A DNA stretch of 64,000 nt from NCBI GenBank assembly GCA_016932955.1, contig JAFGBV010000227.1:1-64000 (forward strand). The letters run 5' to 3'. The translations under genes were made by a program, and so were the position numbers. Every line of letters begins with the position of its first letter. Position 1 is the stretch's first letter. Under the pieces are notes generated by a model. It was not told the origin of the DNA and did not search any database. It was given only the letters and a program-made list of their open reading frames with translations. Positions 40,445 to 50,080 of the stretch are shown piece by piece. The stretch is from Anaerolineales bacterium (GTDB lineage Bacteria; Chloroflexota; Anaerolineae; Anaerolineales; UBA4823).

Positions 40445-42280
40445 ATGTCAGACCAGCCCGCCCCCACCCAAGATCGCCCCACCGACTTTCACACACGCTT
40501 CTTTCGCCCTGGCCCAGGGCGAACTGGGAAGATCGAAAAAGCCAGCGACCCGCGCCAGGCACTGCTGCGGCTGATCAACTACCTGCGACCATATAAACTG
40601 ACCCTATTCTTCGTGCTGATGCTGGTTCTTGCCTATACTGTGCTGGGATTGATTGGGCCATACTTGCTTGGAGTGGCAATCGACCAGTTCATCGTCTCCA
40701 AAGACGCTGTCGGGCTGGCGCACATCTCCATCGCATTGCTGCTCGTTTACCTGATCGATCATGGATTTCAAGCCGCAGCGGGGTGGATCATGGCCAGGAT
40801 ATCGCAAGACGCACTTAAACGACTGCGCCGCGATCTATTTGAACATTTACAGAATTTGTCGCTCAGCTTTTTCGACCGTCACACCGCAGGAGAATTGATG
40901 AGCCGCCTGACCAATGATATTGACGCCATCAACCAGGCTGTTTCCCAAAACGTGGTCTCACTACTCGCCGGTACCCTTTCCCTGATCGGCATCCTGGTCG
41001 CCATGTTCGTTTTGAATGCATGGCTGGCTTTGGCCTCGCTGGTGGTGGTGCCCTTGATGTTCTGGTTCACCAATTTTGTCGCCCGTTACACCCGCAAAGG
41101 CTACCGCGAGCTACAGAAGCAGCTTGGCGCGCTGAATGGTATCATGGAAGAGGCCATCAGTGGACAAAAAGTGGTTAAAGCCTTCCGCAGGAACGAGACT
41201 GTGGCTGCAGCCTTCCGCAGGCATAACCAGGAAGTGTACCGAGCAGGCATTTATGCCAACACCTATGCCCTGCTGCTGATGCCGCTGACCAATGTTCTGG
41301 GAAATTTCTTTGTGATCGTGCTAGCGGGCCTTGGGGGTTGGCTAGCCTTGCAGAACCTGGTCAGCGTAGGGATTATTGCCACATTCACCAGCTATGGGCG
41401 CAGCTTCATCCAACCCCTGCGCCAGTTGGCAAATATGTACAATTCCATCCAGGCTGCGCTGGCTGGGGCAGAAAGGGTTTTTGAAATCATCGATACCTCG
41501 CCAGAGAGAGATGGCCCTGAGGCGCTGCCGCTGGAAGAATTGCAGGGGCACGTGCGCTTTGAAAACGTTCACTTCGGTTACATACCGGGCACACCTGTGA
41601 TCAAGAACATGTCCCTGGATGCTAAAGCTGGCGAAACTATCGCCCTGGTAGGACCGACCGGCGCAGGAAAAACCACCCTGATCAACTTGCTGACACGTTT
41701 CTATGATGTCGATGCCGGCAAGATCACCATCGATGGCAAAGATATCCGCAGACTTAAAAAAATCGATCTGCGGCGCCAGCTTGGTCTGGTACTGCAAGAT
41801 ACATTTCTATTCTCTGCTTCAGTGATTGAAAACATCCGCTATGGACGCCCCGATGCCACAGATGAAGAATGTATCACAGCGGCACAAATGGCAGACGCGG
41901 ATTACTTTATCCGGCAGCTTGCTCACGGTTACCAGACCCTGCTCTCTGAGCGCGCTGGCAACCTCAGCCAGGGTCAAAGGCAGCTCCTTTCCATCGCGCG
42001 TGCAATCCTGGCCAATCCTGGCATCCTGATCCTGGATGAGGCTACCAGCAGCGTGGATACCCGCACCGAGGCGCGCATCCAAAAATCTCTGCTGCGCCTG
42101 ATGCAGGGGCGCACCAGTTTTGTGATCGCCCACCGCCTGAGCACCATCCGAGAGGCTGACCGTGTGATCGTGATCAATAACGGGGAGATTGTCGAACAGG
42201 GCAGCCACCAGCAATTGCTGGATCAACGCGGCTTTTACCATCATCTCTATATCAGCCAATTCAAAGGGCAGGCAATATAG
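40445..42280 (+). CDS. ABC exporter half-transporter with consensus catalytic site
   Basis: A 611-residue type-I exporter subunit. It has an N-terminal cytoplasmic extension of ~45 residues (TDFHTRFFRPGPGRTGK), six transmembrane segments, then Walker A VGPTGAGKTTLIN, signature LSQGQRQLLSIARAIL, and Walker B ILILDEATSSVD with the catalytic Glu. The G-to-Q change in the signature (LSQGQ) is typical of the partner of the degenerate half. It starts 10 bases after the upstream stop. Together they form a heterodimeric drug/lipid/peptide exporter; it is 19 kb from the lasso locus, so a role there is only speculative. Confidence 0.93.
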   Translation: MSDQPAPTQDRPTDFHTRFFRPGPGRTGKIEKASDPRQALLRLINYLRPYKLTLFFVLMLVLAYTVLGLIGPYLLGVAIDQFIVSKDAVGLAHISIALLLVYLIDHGFQAAAGWIMARISQDALKRLRRDLFEHLQNLSLSFFDRHTAGELMSRLTNDIDAINQAVSQNVVSLLAGTLSLIGILVAMFVLNAWLALASLVVVPLMFWFTNFVARYTRKGYRELQKQLGALNGIMEEAISGQKVVKAFRRNETVAAAFRRHNQEVYRAGIYANTYALLLMPLTNVLGNFFVIVLAGLGGWLALQNLVSVGIIATFTSYGRSFIQPLRQLANMYNSIQAALAGAERVFEIIDTSPERDGPEALPLEELQGHVRFENVHFGYIPGTPVIKNMSLDAKAGETIALVGPTGAGKTTLINLLTRFYDVDAGKITIDGKDIRRLKKIDLRRQLGLVLQDTFLFSASVIENIRYGRPDATDEECITAAQMADADYFIRQLAHGYQTLLSERAGNLSQGQRQLLSIARAILANPGILILDEATSSVDTRTEARIQKSLLRLMQGRTSFVIAHRLSTIREADRVIVINNGEIVEQGSHQQLLDQRGFYHHLYISQFKGQAI

Positions 42281-42357
42281 AATCCAGCTTTGTGGGTGCC
42301 AATAAGCCATGCTAAAATAAGCCACACCCGAAACACACCCTTCCCCAGGAGCATCGT

Positions 42358-43806
42358 ATGGAGCAAAAATCTGGCGCACGTATCAGTCAAAAAGCATTTT
42401 TCCAGGCAGTAGCCATCATCTTCATCTTGATGATCATTTCCGGCATCCTCACCCGCCTGGTGCCGGCTGGGCAGTATGCCCGCATTGAACAAGATGGGCG
42501 CGAAGTCATCGATGCGACCACCTTTTCCCTGGTGGATCGACCAGACTATCCCATCTGGCGCTGGTTCACGGCCCCGTTTGAGGTACTGGCTGCCAAAGAT
42601 GGCGGCACTGTGATCGCAGTGATGGTGTTCATCCTGCTGGTTGGCGTGGCTTTCGCCGTCATGGATCAAAGCGGGATCCTCAAAACTGCCATCGCCAGCA
42701 TCGTTAAAACATTTGGCGGACGCAAGTACACCCTGCTGCTCGTCATCACTTTTTTCTTTATGGCGCTGGGCGGCTTTTTCGGTATCTTTGAAGAAGTTAT
42801 TCCCCTGGTTCCCATCATCATCGCCCTGGCTTATTCGCTGGGCTGGGATTCTCTCACCGGTCTGGGTATGTCGGTTTTAGCAACCAATGTCGGCTTTTCA
42901 AGCGCGGTGTTCAATCCTTTCACCATCGGCGTGGCGCATAAATTATCCGGGCTACCACTGTTCTCCGGCGCAGGCCCGCGCATTGTCTTATTCTTCATCA
43001 TCTATGCCATCCTGGCGGTCTTCCTGGTGCGCTACGCTCGCAGGATCGATCGCTCTCCCCAATCCTCGCCAGTATATCAGGAAGATCTGGCAGAGCGCGA
43101 GAAGTATAAATCCTTCGATATCGAGGCTGGCAGTAGCAATCCATTGCAGATGAAGCGCGCCGGTATCTTCCTGGCAGTGTTCTTCCTGCTCATCCTGGCT
43201 GTGCTGGTAGCCTCGCCCTTTATCCCCCTCCTCTCCGACCTGGCATTGCCGCTGACCGGACTGCTTTTCGTCATCGGAGGTATCGGGTCGGGGCTACTGG
43301 CTGGCGCAGGCAAGAAAGCCTGGAAAGCCGCCTGGGATGGCTTCACCGGCATTGCACCTGCTGTGCCCCTATTGATGATGGCTGCCAGCGTCAAACACAT
43401 CGTTGCCACCGGCGGCATTCTGGACACGATCCTGCAGTGGGCATCCACGATATTCACTGAAACCAGCCCTCTGGCGGCGGCGTTGATGATTTATGCTTTA
43501 ACACTGGTATTGGAAATCTTCATTACCTCTGGCTCTGCCAAGGGTCTGCTCCTGATCCCAATTCTGATGCCCCTGGCCGACCTAGTGGACGTCAACCGGC
43601 AAATTGCTGTCAGCGCTTACTGCTTTGGAGATGGATTCTCGAACATGGCTTACCCCACAAACGCAGCGCTGCTCATCACCCTCAGCCTGACTGTAATTCC
43701 TTACCCCAAATGGCTGAAGTGGCTGCTGGGCTTATGGGTTTGGGTGATCCTGGCAACCGTGCTCTTCCTGGTTGTTGCGGTTGCGATCAATTACGGGCCA
43801 TTCTAA
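42358..43806 (+). CDS. YfcC/DcuC-superfamily membrane carrier
   Basis: A 482-residue polytopic protein with about 12 hydrophobic segments. The opening ...ILTRLVPAGQYARIEQDGREVIDATTFSLV is the signature N-terminal loop of YfcC-like proteins. GVGFAVMDQSGILK-like and FGIFEEVIPLVPIIIALAYSLGWDSLTGLGMSVLATNVGFSSAVFNPFTIGVAHKLSGLP are the re-entrant loop blocks. The family moves C4-dicarboxylates, amino acids or peptides, mostly in anaerobes; the substrate is not predictable. AGGAG precedes the start. Confidence 0.88.
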   Translation: MEQKSGARISQKAFFQAVAIIFILMIISGILTRLVPAGQYARIEQDGREVIDATTFSLVDRPDYPIWRWFTAPFEVLAAKDGGTVIAVMVFILLVGVAFAVMDQSGILKTAIASIVKTFGGRKYTLLLVITFFFMALGGFFGIFEEVIPLVPIIIALAYSLGWDSLTGLGMSVLATNVGFSSAVFNPFTIGVAHKLSGLPLFSGAGPRIVLFFIIYAILAVFLVRYARRIDRSPQSSPVYQEDLAEREKYKSFDIEAGSSNPLQMKRAGIFLAVFFLLILAVLVASPFIPLLSDLALPLTGLLFVIGGIGSGLLAGAGKKAWKAAWDGFTGIAPAVPLLMMAASVKHIVATGGILDTILQWASTIFTETSPLAAALMIYALTLVLEIFITSGSAKGLLLIPILMPLADLVDVNRQIAVSAYCFGDGFSNMAYPTNAALLITLSLTVIPYPKWLKWLLGLWVWVILATVLFLVVAVAINYGPF

Positions 43807-45011
43807 CCGCCCAATGTAAGCCTGAGTTGGCGCGCCAGCGGATCCAACAAGTCGTGCAGCGCCGTCTCAGGATCCTTTCCAGCAAAGATCTCTACCCAAA
43901 CCCGGTTCAGCGCACTGCTCAACTGGTTCTCAACCCGCCCCCACAACGAGATAGGTGGGTAAGAACGCCCGCTGCGCAAGGATTGCACCACCGCCTGCGT
44001 CAGTTGGCTGTCGGGGAGAGGCAAATCGGGGAGAACATCCAGTCGCGTAGGGGTATGATGGTTGGGGATTAGCCCACAATACACTTTTTGCGATCGGCGG
44101 CAGGTTAGGAAATTGACCAGCGCCACCGCCGCCTTTTCAATAAGCATGGAATCCTGAGAACGCCGCCAGATCACCAGGTCATCCCCGCCAATCCAGGGGA
44201 CCCCAGGCATCATCGCGACACCCAGGTTTTCAAATACCTCGCCTTTGTACCTGCCCTCCGCCTGTAGGATATAAGGCTCGTCCACACCGCTGATCATCAC
44301 GGCCGATTTTCCTTGCCAGAATAACTGATACGCCTGTTCGGCGCTCAACGCTGGCGCATCGGGCGGTAGATAGCGGTACAGCGAGTAATAAGCCAACAAC
44401 CCGTCCATCGCCTCAGGCTTGGCAAACAGGGGCACCCGGCCATTACTGCTCACAATATCCCCACCCGCTCCCCAGATCCAGGAGGCTACATAATGCAGTG
44501 TATCAGTATGATTTTCACTGGCTGGCACAACCCAGGGTGAGGAATAACCGGCATTGCTCAATTGGGCCAGTGTTTGCGCCAGAGATTCGGCAGACGTAAA
44601 AGCCTGTTTCTCGTCAATTCCTGCCCGTTCCAGAAAATCCCGCCGGTAGTTAATCAAGAATGTGTAAGCCGTCCAGGGCATCGCCCAGGCTTCGGAAGTT
44701 TCCACGCTGATAATGCTCTGCCAGCAGGGAGGTAAAAAAGCGTCTTTTCCACCAGCAGCCTTCAATTCACTGGCGCTGAAGGGGCGCAGGGCATTCATAC
44801 GCATCAGGCTGCTCACCCACGTAGAACCCAGGTGCGAGACATGTGGCTCATTACCATACAACGAATAGCCAACCAGCTCTTGCCAAGCTGTCTGCCAGTT
44901 CGTGAGGCGCACGCGCACATGCACCTGGTGAGTCCGTTCGAATTCCTCCAGCAACTCGGCAATTGGGCTCTTAACCTCGCCAATCAGCGAGAACTCCAGT
45001 TCCCGTTTCAT
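43803..45011 (-). CDS. ABC sugar-type solute-binding-like protein without signal peptide
   Basis: A 402-residue protein of the SBP_bac_1 fold: FSLIGEVKSPIAELLEEFERTHQVHVRVRL at the N-terminus, AWAMPWTAYTFLINYRRDFLERAGID, and LFWQGKSAVMISGVDE. The usual lipoprotein or Sec signal is absent: the mature fold starts at residue 5 after MKRE, and there is no upstream in-frame start with a hydrophobic stretch because the start overlaps the lyase stop (ATGA). It may be a cytoplasmic binding or sensor protein. No permease or ATPase is adjacent. Confidence 0.78.
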   Translation of the reverse strand: MKRELEFSLIGEVKSPIAELLEEFERTHQVHVRVRLTNWQTAWQELVGYSLYGNEPHVSHLGSTWVSSLMRMNALRPFSASELKAAGGKDAFLPPCWQSIISVETSEAWAMPWTAYTFLINYRRDFLERAGIDEKQAFTSAESLAQTLAQLSNAGYSSPWVVPASENHTDTLHYVASWIWGAGGDIVSSNGRVPLFAKPEAMDGLLAYYSLYRYLPPDAPALSAEQAYQLFWQGKSAVMISGVDEPYILQAEGRYKGEVFENLGVAMMPGVPWIGGDDLVIWRRSQDSMLIEKAAVALVNFLTCRRSQKVYCGLIPNHHTPTRLDVLPDLPLPDSQLTQAVVQSLRSGRSYPPISLWGRVENQLSSALNRVWVEIFAGKDPETALHDLLDPLARQLRLTLGG

Positions 45012-45886
45012 TCTACAATTCCTGCACGCGCCAGCACACGCCGGGCAGCCTTTACCACCGGTGCATCTACCATCTTGCCATCCAGGGCAAACGCGCCGCG
45101 TCCGGCAAGCGTGTGTTGCTCAAACGCATCCATCACGCGCCGGGCATGGGCAATCTCTTCATCAGAAGGCGTAAAAGCCTGTTGCACAGGGAGCACCTGC
45201 GCAGGATGGATGATCTGCTTGCCTGTGTAACCCAGCCCTGCACCCTGCAACGCCTCTGTATATAGGCCGTCACGATCGTGGAAATCGACAAAAACCATAT
45301 CGATTGCCTGCAAATCTTGCGCGGCCGCATGTGCCACAACGGCGCTGCGGGCATAGAAAACCTCCCAGCCCTCAGGCGTGCGCTTGGCCCCTATATCGCT
45401 TGCCAGGTCCTCAGCGCCAAAAATCACCGCCTGCAAGCGCTTATCAGCCGCCAGGATTTCTCGCACATTCACCAGCCCGGCGGCAGTCTCAATCTGGATA
45501 ATCAACACAATTCCGCCAGCAGGCCAACCATAAGCGGTCTCCGCACGTTGAATCTGAGCGCTCACCCAGCGCACCTGATCTGGCGATTCTACCTTGGGCA
45601 CCACAACGCCATCTGGGCGCACATATTTGCCAGCCAAGAACACTGCATCCAGGTCAATCTCCTCCAGCCCAGACCCTACCGCATTGATGCGAACCAGTTT
45701 TTCGGAGCGACCGAATTGCAGGGTTTCCAGAGCATGCACGATCGTCTGCCTGGCTTCAGCCTTGCGGTTCACCGCAACACCATCTTCCATATCCATGCAG
45801 ACGCAATCAACATCCAGCGTGGTGGCTTTTTGGATCTTATGTAGATCATCACCAGGCATATACAACAAAGCGCGTCTTGGGCGCAT
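45008..45886 (-). CDS. HpcH/HpaI-family CoA-ester lyase (CitE-like)
   Basis: A 292-residue TIM-barrel lyase. MRPRRALLYMPGDDLHKIQKATTLDVDCVCMDMEDGVAVNRKAEAR shows the phosphate/CoA-binding start and the metal-binding D/E of MEDGV. VVPKVESPDQVRWV and IIQIETAAGLVNVREILAA give the catalytic Arg/Glu strands, and VIFGAEDLASDIG the metal Asp. Members cleave citramalyl-, malyl- or related CoA esters. The stop overlaps the SBP-like gene downstream. Its CoA substrate cannot be inferred here. Confidence 0.88.
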   Translation of the reverse strand: MRPRRALLYMPGDDLHKIQKATTLDVDCVCMDMEDGVAVNRKAEARQTIVHALETLQFGRSEKLVRINAVGSGLEEIDLDAVFLAGKYVRPDGVVVPKVESPDQVRWVSAQIQRAETAYGWPAGGIVLIIQIETAAGLVNVREILAADKRLQAVIFGAEDLASDIGAKRTPEGWEVFYARSAVVAHAAAQDLQAIDMVFVDFHDRDGLYTEALQGAGLGYTGKQIIHPAQVLPVQQAFTPSDEEIAHARRVMDAFEQHTLAGRGAFALDGKMVDAPVVKAARRVLARAGIVE

Positions 45887-45906
45887 GGCGATCTCCTTCC
45901 AGTGGG

Positions 45907-47712
45907 CTATGGGGCAGCGGCAATGTAATCGTTAATAACCTGTTCCAGCAAAGACAGCGGCATAGAGCCATTCTTCAGCACCACATTGTGAAACTGGCGC
46001 AGGTCAAAACGGTCTCCCAACGCCGTGCGCGCCCGGTCGCGCAGCTCGACCATCTTGATCTCGCCGACTTTATAGGCACAAGCCTGCCCGGGCATCACGA
46101 TGTAACGCTCCACCTCGCTGACGATGGATTCCAGGGCATTGCCGGTATGCTGCTGCATATATTCAATGGCCTGTTCTCGCGTCCAGTGCTTGTAATGAAT
46201 GCCAGTATCGACAACCAGGCGTACGGCGCGGAACAACTCAGAATCCAAGTAGCCCAGCTCGCCATAAGGATCTTCCTTATAAAAGCCACATTCACGGGTC
46301 AGTTTTTCGGCATACAGCGCCCAGCCCTCGGCATAAGCAGTGAAAGGAACCAGGCGTCGGAAGAACGGCACACCGCGCAATTCCTGAGCAATAGCGATCT
46401 GGAAGTGATGACCTGGTATCCCCTCGTGATAAGACAGGGTTTTCATGCCGAATTTGGGCACCTCTTTCATATCGCGCAGATTGGCATAAAACACGCCTGG
46501 GCGCCCACCTCCCAGGTCGGCTGGCTGATAATACGCCCCTGCTGATGTCTTCTCGCGAAATTCTGGCACGCGCTCTACCTTGAGCACCGCCTTGGGGCGG
46601 ATATCGAAAACCGGATCCAGGTTGGCATTGACATGATCCAGGATGCGTTGGTATTCAGCCAGCGCCTCTGCACGGCCTTCAGCGGTGTCGGGGTACAGGA
46701 ATCGCTCCTCCATCGAAAATTCTCGCAGTTTCTGAGGGGCATTCTCGACTTCATCGTATCCCAACTGGCGAAGAATGGCCTTAATCTCCCCCTCGATGCG
46801 CTCTACCTCGCGCAGGCCAATCTCATGCACCTGCTCAGGGGTCATCTCGGTGGTCGTGCTGCTGCGCAGGCAGTGAACATAATAAGCGTCGCCATCGGGG
46901 AGTTTCCAAACCCCGTCATCTGTGGTGGCCTTGGCCTCCAATTCGGTGAAATACTGGATAAACTTCTGGTAGGCGGGGTAGACCGTTTTCTCGATCTCGG
47001 CTTCGACGGCCGCAAGCAGCGCCTCCTTCTCGGCCTCGCTGATCTTCAGCTTGCCGAGTTTTTCTTGATACACAGTCCACAATGGATTCTGCCTGGCTGG
47101 TTGATTGACAAAGGCTGTTATTTCATCCAAAACGCGCCGGATGACAAACCTGGGGGGAATCACTCCCTTCTGCTCGCGTGCGAGCAAACCTTCCATCACC
47201 TGGTCAAACTTGATCCTAAATTTGCTCAGGCGCCGGACATAATTGTGCGCTTCTACTTTGTTGATCAACGGATGCATGGTCATCATGAAGCTTGGCAACT
47301 CCGATTGGATGCCAAACATCTGGTTCAAGGGGTAATCGTGAAAACGGAATCGCTCCGTGCGCGACTGGTCATCCAGAAACCAATCTAAAATATCTGTCGA
47401 GAGTAATTGCGCCTTGCTTTGGCGCCGGCGATCATAACTGCGCAGGATTTTCAAGTCGAGTTTAAGGCGCTGGAACTGTTTTGTTTCATGCGCGATCGAC
47501 GCATCAGCCAGCTTGGCATTGTGCCCATGCAATCCTAGTTTCTCCAGCATACCGAGCATGGTCAGCAGCTCGGGGCTTTCGGTGGCAAAGCGCAAGAAGA
47601 CACGAGCATAGAAGTGGTTGATAAACCACGGCTTTCCCCAGATCAGGCTCACCAGGAACCAGATCAATACCAGAACGATTACTACGACCAGAATATACCA
47701 GAAGGTTGCCAT
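45907..47712 (-). CDS. DUF885-family membrane-anchored putative metallopeptidase
   Basis: A 601-residue protein. The N-terminus is one transmembrane anchor (FWYILVVVIVLVLIWFLVSLIW, split as FWYILVVVIVLVL and IWFLVSLIW); the rest is a DUF885 domain. The motif SYHEGIPGHHFQIAIAQE (HExxxGHH) is the presumed zinc site, followed by the conserved GWALYAEKL helix with the distal Glu. The family includes proteins tested as peptidases/carboxypeptidases, but most are uncharacterised. It starts a small minus-strand set with the CoA lyase 20 bases downstream. Confidence 0.88.
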   Translation of the reverse strand: MATFWYILVVVIVLVLIWFLVSLIWGKPWFINHFYARVFLRFATESPELLTMLGMLEKLGLHGHNAKLADASIAHETKQFQRLKLDLKILRSYDRRRQSKAQLLSTDILDWFLDDQSRTERFRFHDYPLNQMFGIQSELPSFMMTMHPLINKVEAHNYVRRLSKFRIKFDQVMEGLLAREQKGVIPPRFVIRRVLDEITAFVNQPARQNPLWTVYQEKLGKLKISEAEKEALLAAVEAEIEKTVYPAYQKFIQYFTELEAKATTDDGVWKLPDGDAYYVHCLRSSTTTEMTPEQVHEIGLREVERIEGEIKAILRQLGYDEVENAPQKLREFSMEERFLYPDTAEGRAEALAEYQRILDHVNANLDPVFDIRPKAVLKVERVPEFREKTSAGAYYQPADLGGGRPGVFYANLRDMKEVPKFGMKTLSYHEGIPGHHFQIAIAQELRGVPFFRRLVPFTAYAEGWALYAEKLTRECGFYKEDPYGELGYLDSELFRAVRLVVDTGIHYKHWTREQAIEYMQQHTGNALESIVSEVERYIVMPGQACAYKVGEIKMVELRDRARTALGDRFDLRQFHNVVLKNGSMPLSLLEQVINDYIAAAP

Positions 47713-47802
47713 CGAGATACTCCTCTAAAAACCTAACTTCTGTTTCTACGATCCCTGCGGAAACGGTGTTGCCAGGACTGCTTACGCAATAATATCGCGA
47801 AA

Positions 47803-48570
47803 CTATGTCCCCACCACGATCCCGCCATCCACGCTGATGGTTGTGCCGTGAACAAAACCGGCCTCATCGCTGGCCAGCCAGACATAAGCATTTGCGATAT
47901 CCACCGGCTCACCCAGCCGCCCTAGCGGGGTGTGCGCCCTCATATCATCCAGGATATTCTCCGGCATCTGGCGCACCATCTCGGTCATAATAAAGCCCGG
48001 CGCCACAGCATTCACGCGGATGTTGAAGCGACCTAATTCCCGCGCCCACACTTTGGTCATGCCAATCACACCTGCTTTGGTAGCTACATAGTTCGTCTGT
48101 CCAAAGTTGCCATACAAGCCAACAACGGAAGAGGCATTGACGATCACCCCGCCGCCCTGCTTGATCATATAGGGCGCCACCGCCTGGGTGCAATTGAACA
48201 CTCCCTTCAAGTTTACATTGATCACGGCATCCCAGGTGGCCTCTTCCATTTGCTTCACCAGCACACCGTCTTTGACCCTCACAAACAACCCATCGCGCAG
48301 GATGCCGGCGTTATTGATGAGCACATCCACGCGCCCGTACCTGGCTACCACATCATCTACCCAAGACTGCACTTGTTGGCGGTCAGCAACATCGACCTTG
48401 AAAAAGCTCGCCTCAGGGCCAAGCTCTTTCAGCAACGCTTCACCAGCTTCCTGGTTCACATCACAAATCACAACTTTAGCCCCTTCTTCTGCAAAACGCA
48501 ATGCCGTAGCCTTGCCAATTCCGGCAGCGCCGCCAGTGACCAGGGTGATTTTATCTTTCAGGCGCATTTT
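47803..48570 (-). CDS. FabG-like 3-oxoacyl reductase / SDR
   Basis: A 255-residue classical SDR. TGGAAGIGKATALRFAEEGAKVVICDVN is the NAD(P)-binding strand-loop, ending in D rather than R, which fits NADH preference. NNAGIL, VNASSVVGLYGNFGQTNYVATKAG (Ser, Tyr, Lys) and SVDGG complete the family signature. ATG 48570 is preferred over 48585 because AAAGGAG lies directly upstream. Similar to beta-ketoacyl or acetoacetyl-CoA reductases, but no fatty-acid genes are adjacent. Confidence 0.9.
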   Translation of the reverse strand, partial: KMRLKDKITLVTGGAAGIGKATALRFAEEGAKVVICDVNQEAGEALLKELGPEASFFKVDVADRQQVQSWVDDVVARYGRVDVLINNAGILRDGLFVRVKDGVLVKQMEEATWDAVINVNLKGVFNCTQAVAPYMIKQGGGVIVNASSVVGLYGNFGQTNYVATKAGVIGMTKVWARELGRFNIRVNAVAPGFIMTEMVRQMPENILDDMRAHTPLGRLGEPVDIANAYVWLASDEAGFVHGTTISVDGGIVVGT

Positions 48571-48791
48571 GTTTTCTCCTTTCATGGGTACTGACTAATT
48601 TACTCTTCCAATGTAAAAAAAGGTACTGCTACACATGCTTCTATCATTATACTGTAATGCAAAAGAGAAATCCTTGCACAGACAATTTCTACACTAACGA
48701 CAGGCCTCCTCCACAAGCCATTGCTTTTCGATGCCAGTCATCTTCAGTTACTTTCCATGCGAGATGCAACCTGATGTACAGACAACGCACG

Positions 48792-48829
48792 AATGAGAAT
48801 GGCGAGCCGGGTTGCTCGCCATTCTCATT
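48792..48829 (-). terminator. strong hairpin terminator after the MacA-like gene
   Basis: AATGAGAATGGCGAGC and GCTCGCCATTCTCATT form a perfect 16-bp stem with a 6-base loop, beginning two bases beyond the adaptor gene's stop. A U-run is lacking on either side. It also limits readthrough toward the SDR gene. The remaining 48600-48790 stretch shows nothing convincing. Confidence 0.7.
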
Positions 48830-48830
48830 G

Positions 48831-50000
48831 CTAGGGATTGAGGCGCACTTCGGTTGTCATTCCCCAACGTAATCGTTCATCCACATCCGAAACCAGGATG
48901 CGCACCTGGTATAAGACATCCCCACCCTGGGCTTTGAATACATCGCTGATCTCGACAACCTCTCCGCTCAATGTCACATCCGGTAAGGCATCCGGGACGA
49001 TGATTGCTCCCTGTCCCTCTGCAATCTTCACCACTTCAAGCTCGGTCAGATCGTTGGTTTCCACATACCATTCGCTGAAATCGGCGATCAAGATCACCCA
49101 GGTATCAGTGCCAACCATCTCGTTGACCACCACGTTGATCTCCACAATTGTTCCCTGATAGGGAGCTGTCAAATCCAGGCGATCTATGCCCGCCTGGGCA
49201 GCTGCCTGCTGTGCTACGGCGTTATCCAGGCGCGCCTGTGCCAGAGCCATCTGCTCAGGGTCGGGGCCATCCTGCTGCAAATCATACTTGCGCTGCGCCT
49301 CCGCCAGGGCAGCATCAGCTTGCAGCAATCCCGCCTGCGCCCGGTCATAGCGGTTCACTAGTTCATCGCGTTCGCGCACAGCCTCTTCATAGGCATCCTC
49401 CGCCTCCTGCAGATCATCCTCTGCCCGTTGGCGGGTGGGATTGTCGGTGTCAAAATCTGCATACTTGTCAAATTCCTCCTGCGCATCATCCAGGTCGTCT
49501 TCGGCATCCTGCACCGCGGTGCGTGCGTCATCGATATCCTGCTGATATTCATCCGTATCCACCGCATCCCAGGCCCGCCCGGCAGCGATCACCGCGTCAT
49601 GAGCATCAATCAATTCCAACCAGGCTGCTGCTCGTGCCAAGTCTGCCGTGCGCACCAGCGCATCATAATCCTGCTGAGCAGAAAGCAGTTCCAACGCTGC
49701 AGCGGTCAGGTTAGCTTCAGCTTGCTCGCGCATACCCAGGCGCGCCAGCACCTGCCCCTCTTCTACAAGTTCGCCTTTTTCAACCAGGATCTCTGCCACC
49801 TCTCCTCCATTAGCAAAGGTCAGGTAGGTATATTCGCGCGGCACCAGGTTCCCTTCGCTGACCACCTCTGCATCGGCGAGCACCGCCGGGATCGAAGCTG
49901 CATCTTCAGGCTTCACTTCTCCCGCGCCCAGAAGGGAACATGCCTGCAGCAGGAACGCCGCACTAAAAATGGCCATAACCAACAGAATCGTTCTCCTCAT
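48831..50000 (-). CDS. MacA/HlyD-like periplasmic adaptor lipoprotein
   Basis: A 389-residue adaptor protein. The lipoprotein signal is MRRTILLVMAIFSAAFLLQAC with Cys at residue 21. Then the biotinyl/lipoyl-like half-motif (GGEVAEILVEKGELVEEGQVLARL), a long highly charged coiled-coil hairpin (about residues 100-250, rich in D, E, A, Q), the second lipoyl half (LTAPYQGTIVEINVVVNEMV) and a beta-barrel end. Start 50000 has GGAGGAGGATGAGAG upstream. In a bacterium presumed to lack a typical outer membrane, such adaptors usually assist MacB-type exporters; the permease and ATPases are encoded directly upstream. Confidence 0.88.
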   Translation of the reverse strand: MRRTILLVMAIFSAAFLLQACSLLGAGEVKPEDAASIPAVLADAEVVSEGNLVPREYTYLTFANGGEVAEILVEKGELVEEGQVLARLGMREQAEANLTAAALELLSAQQDYDALVRTADLARAAAWLELIDAHDAVIAAGRAWDAVDTDEYQQDIDDARTAVQDAEDDLDDAQEEFDKYADFDTDNPTRQRAEDDLQEAEDAYEEAVRERDELVNRYDRAQAGLLQADAALAEAQRKYDLQQDGPDPEQMALAQARLDNAVAQQAAAQAGIDRLDLTAPYQGTIVEINVVVNEMVGTDTWVILIADFSEWYVETNDLTELEVVKIAEGQGAIIVPDALPDVTLSGEVVEISDVFKAQGGDVLYQVRILVSDVDERLRWGMTTEVRLNP

Positions 50001-50080
50001 TCTCTCATCCTCCTCCACCGCGTCGTGTGCACGCCTGTGGCATGATTTCAATTCAGATCAACAACTGTTCGCCAAAACGA

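Noticed and set aside
38680..42280. ABC exporter as the missing lasso peptide exporter
   Set aside because: It lies 19 kb away behind its own MarR regulator and promoter, which fits a general efflux pump better.
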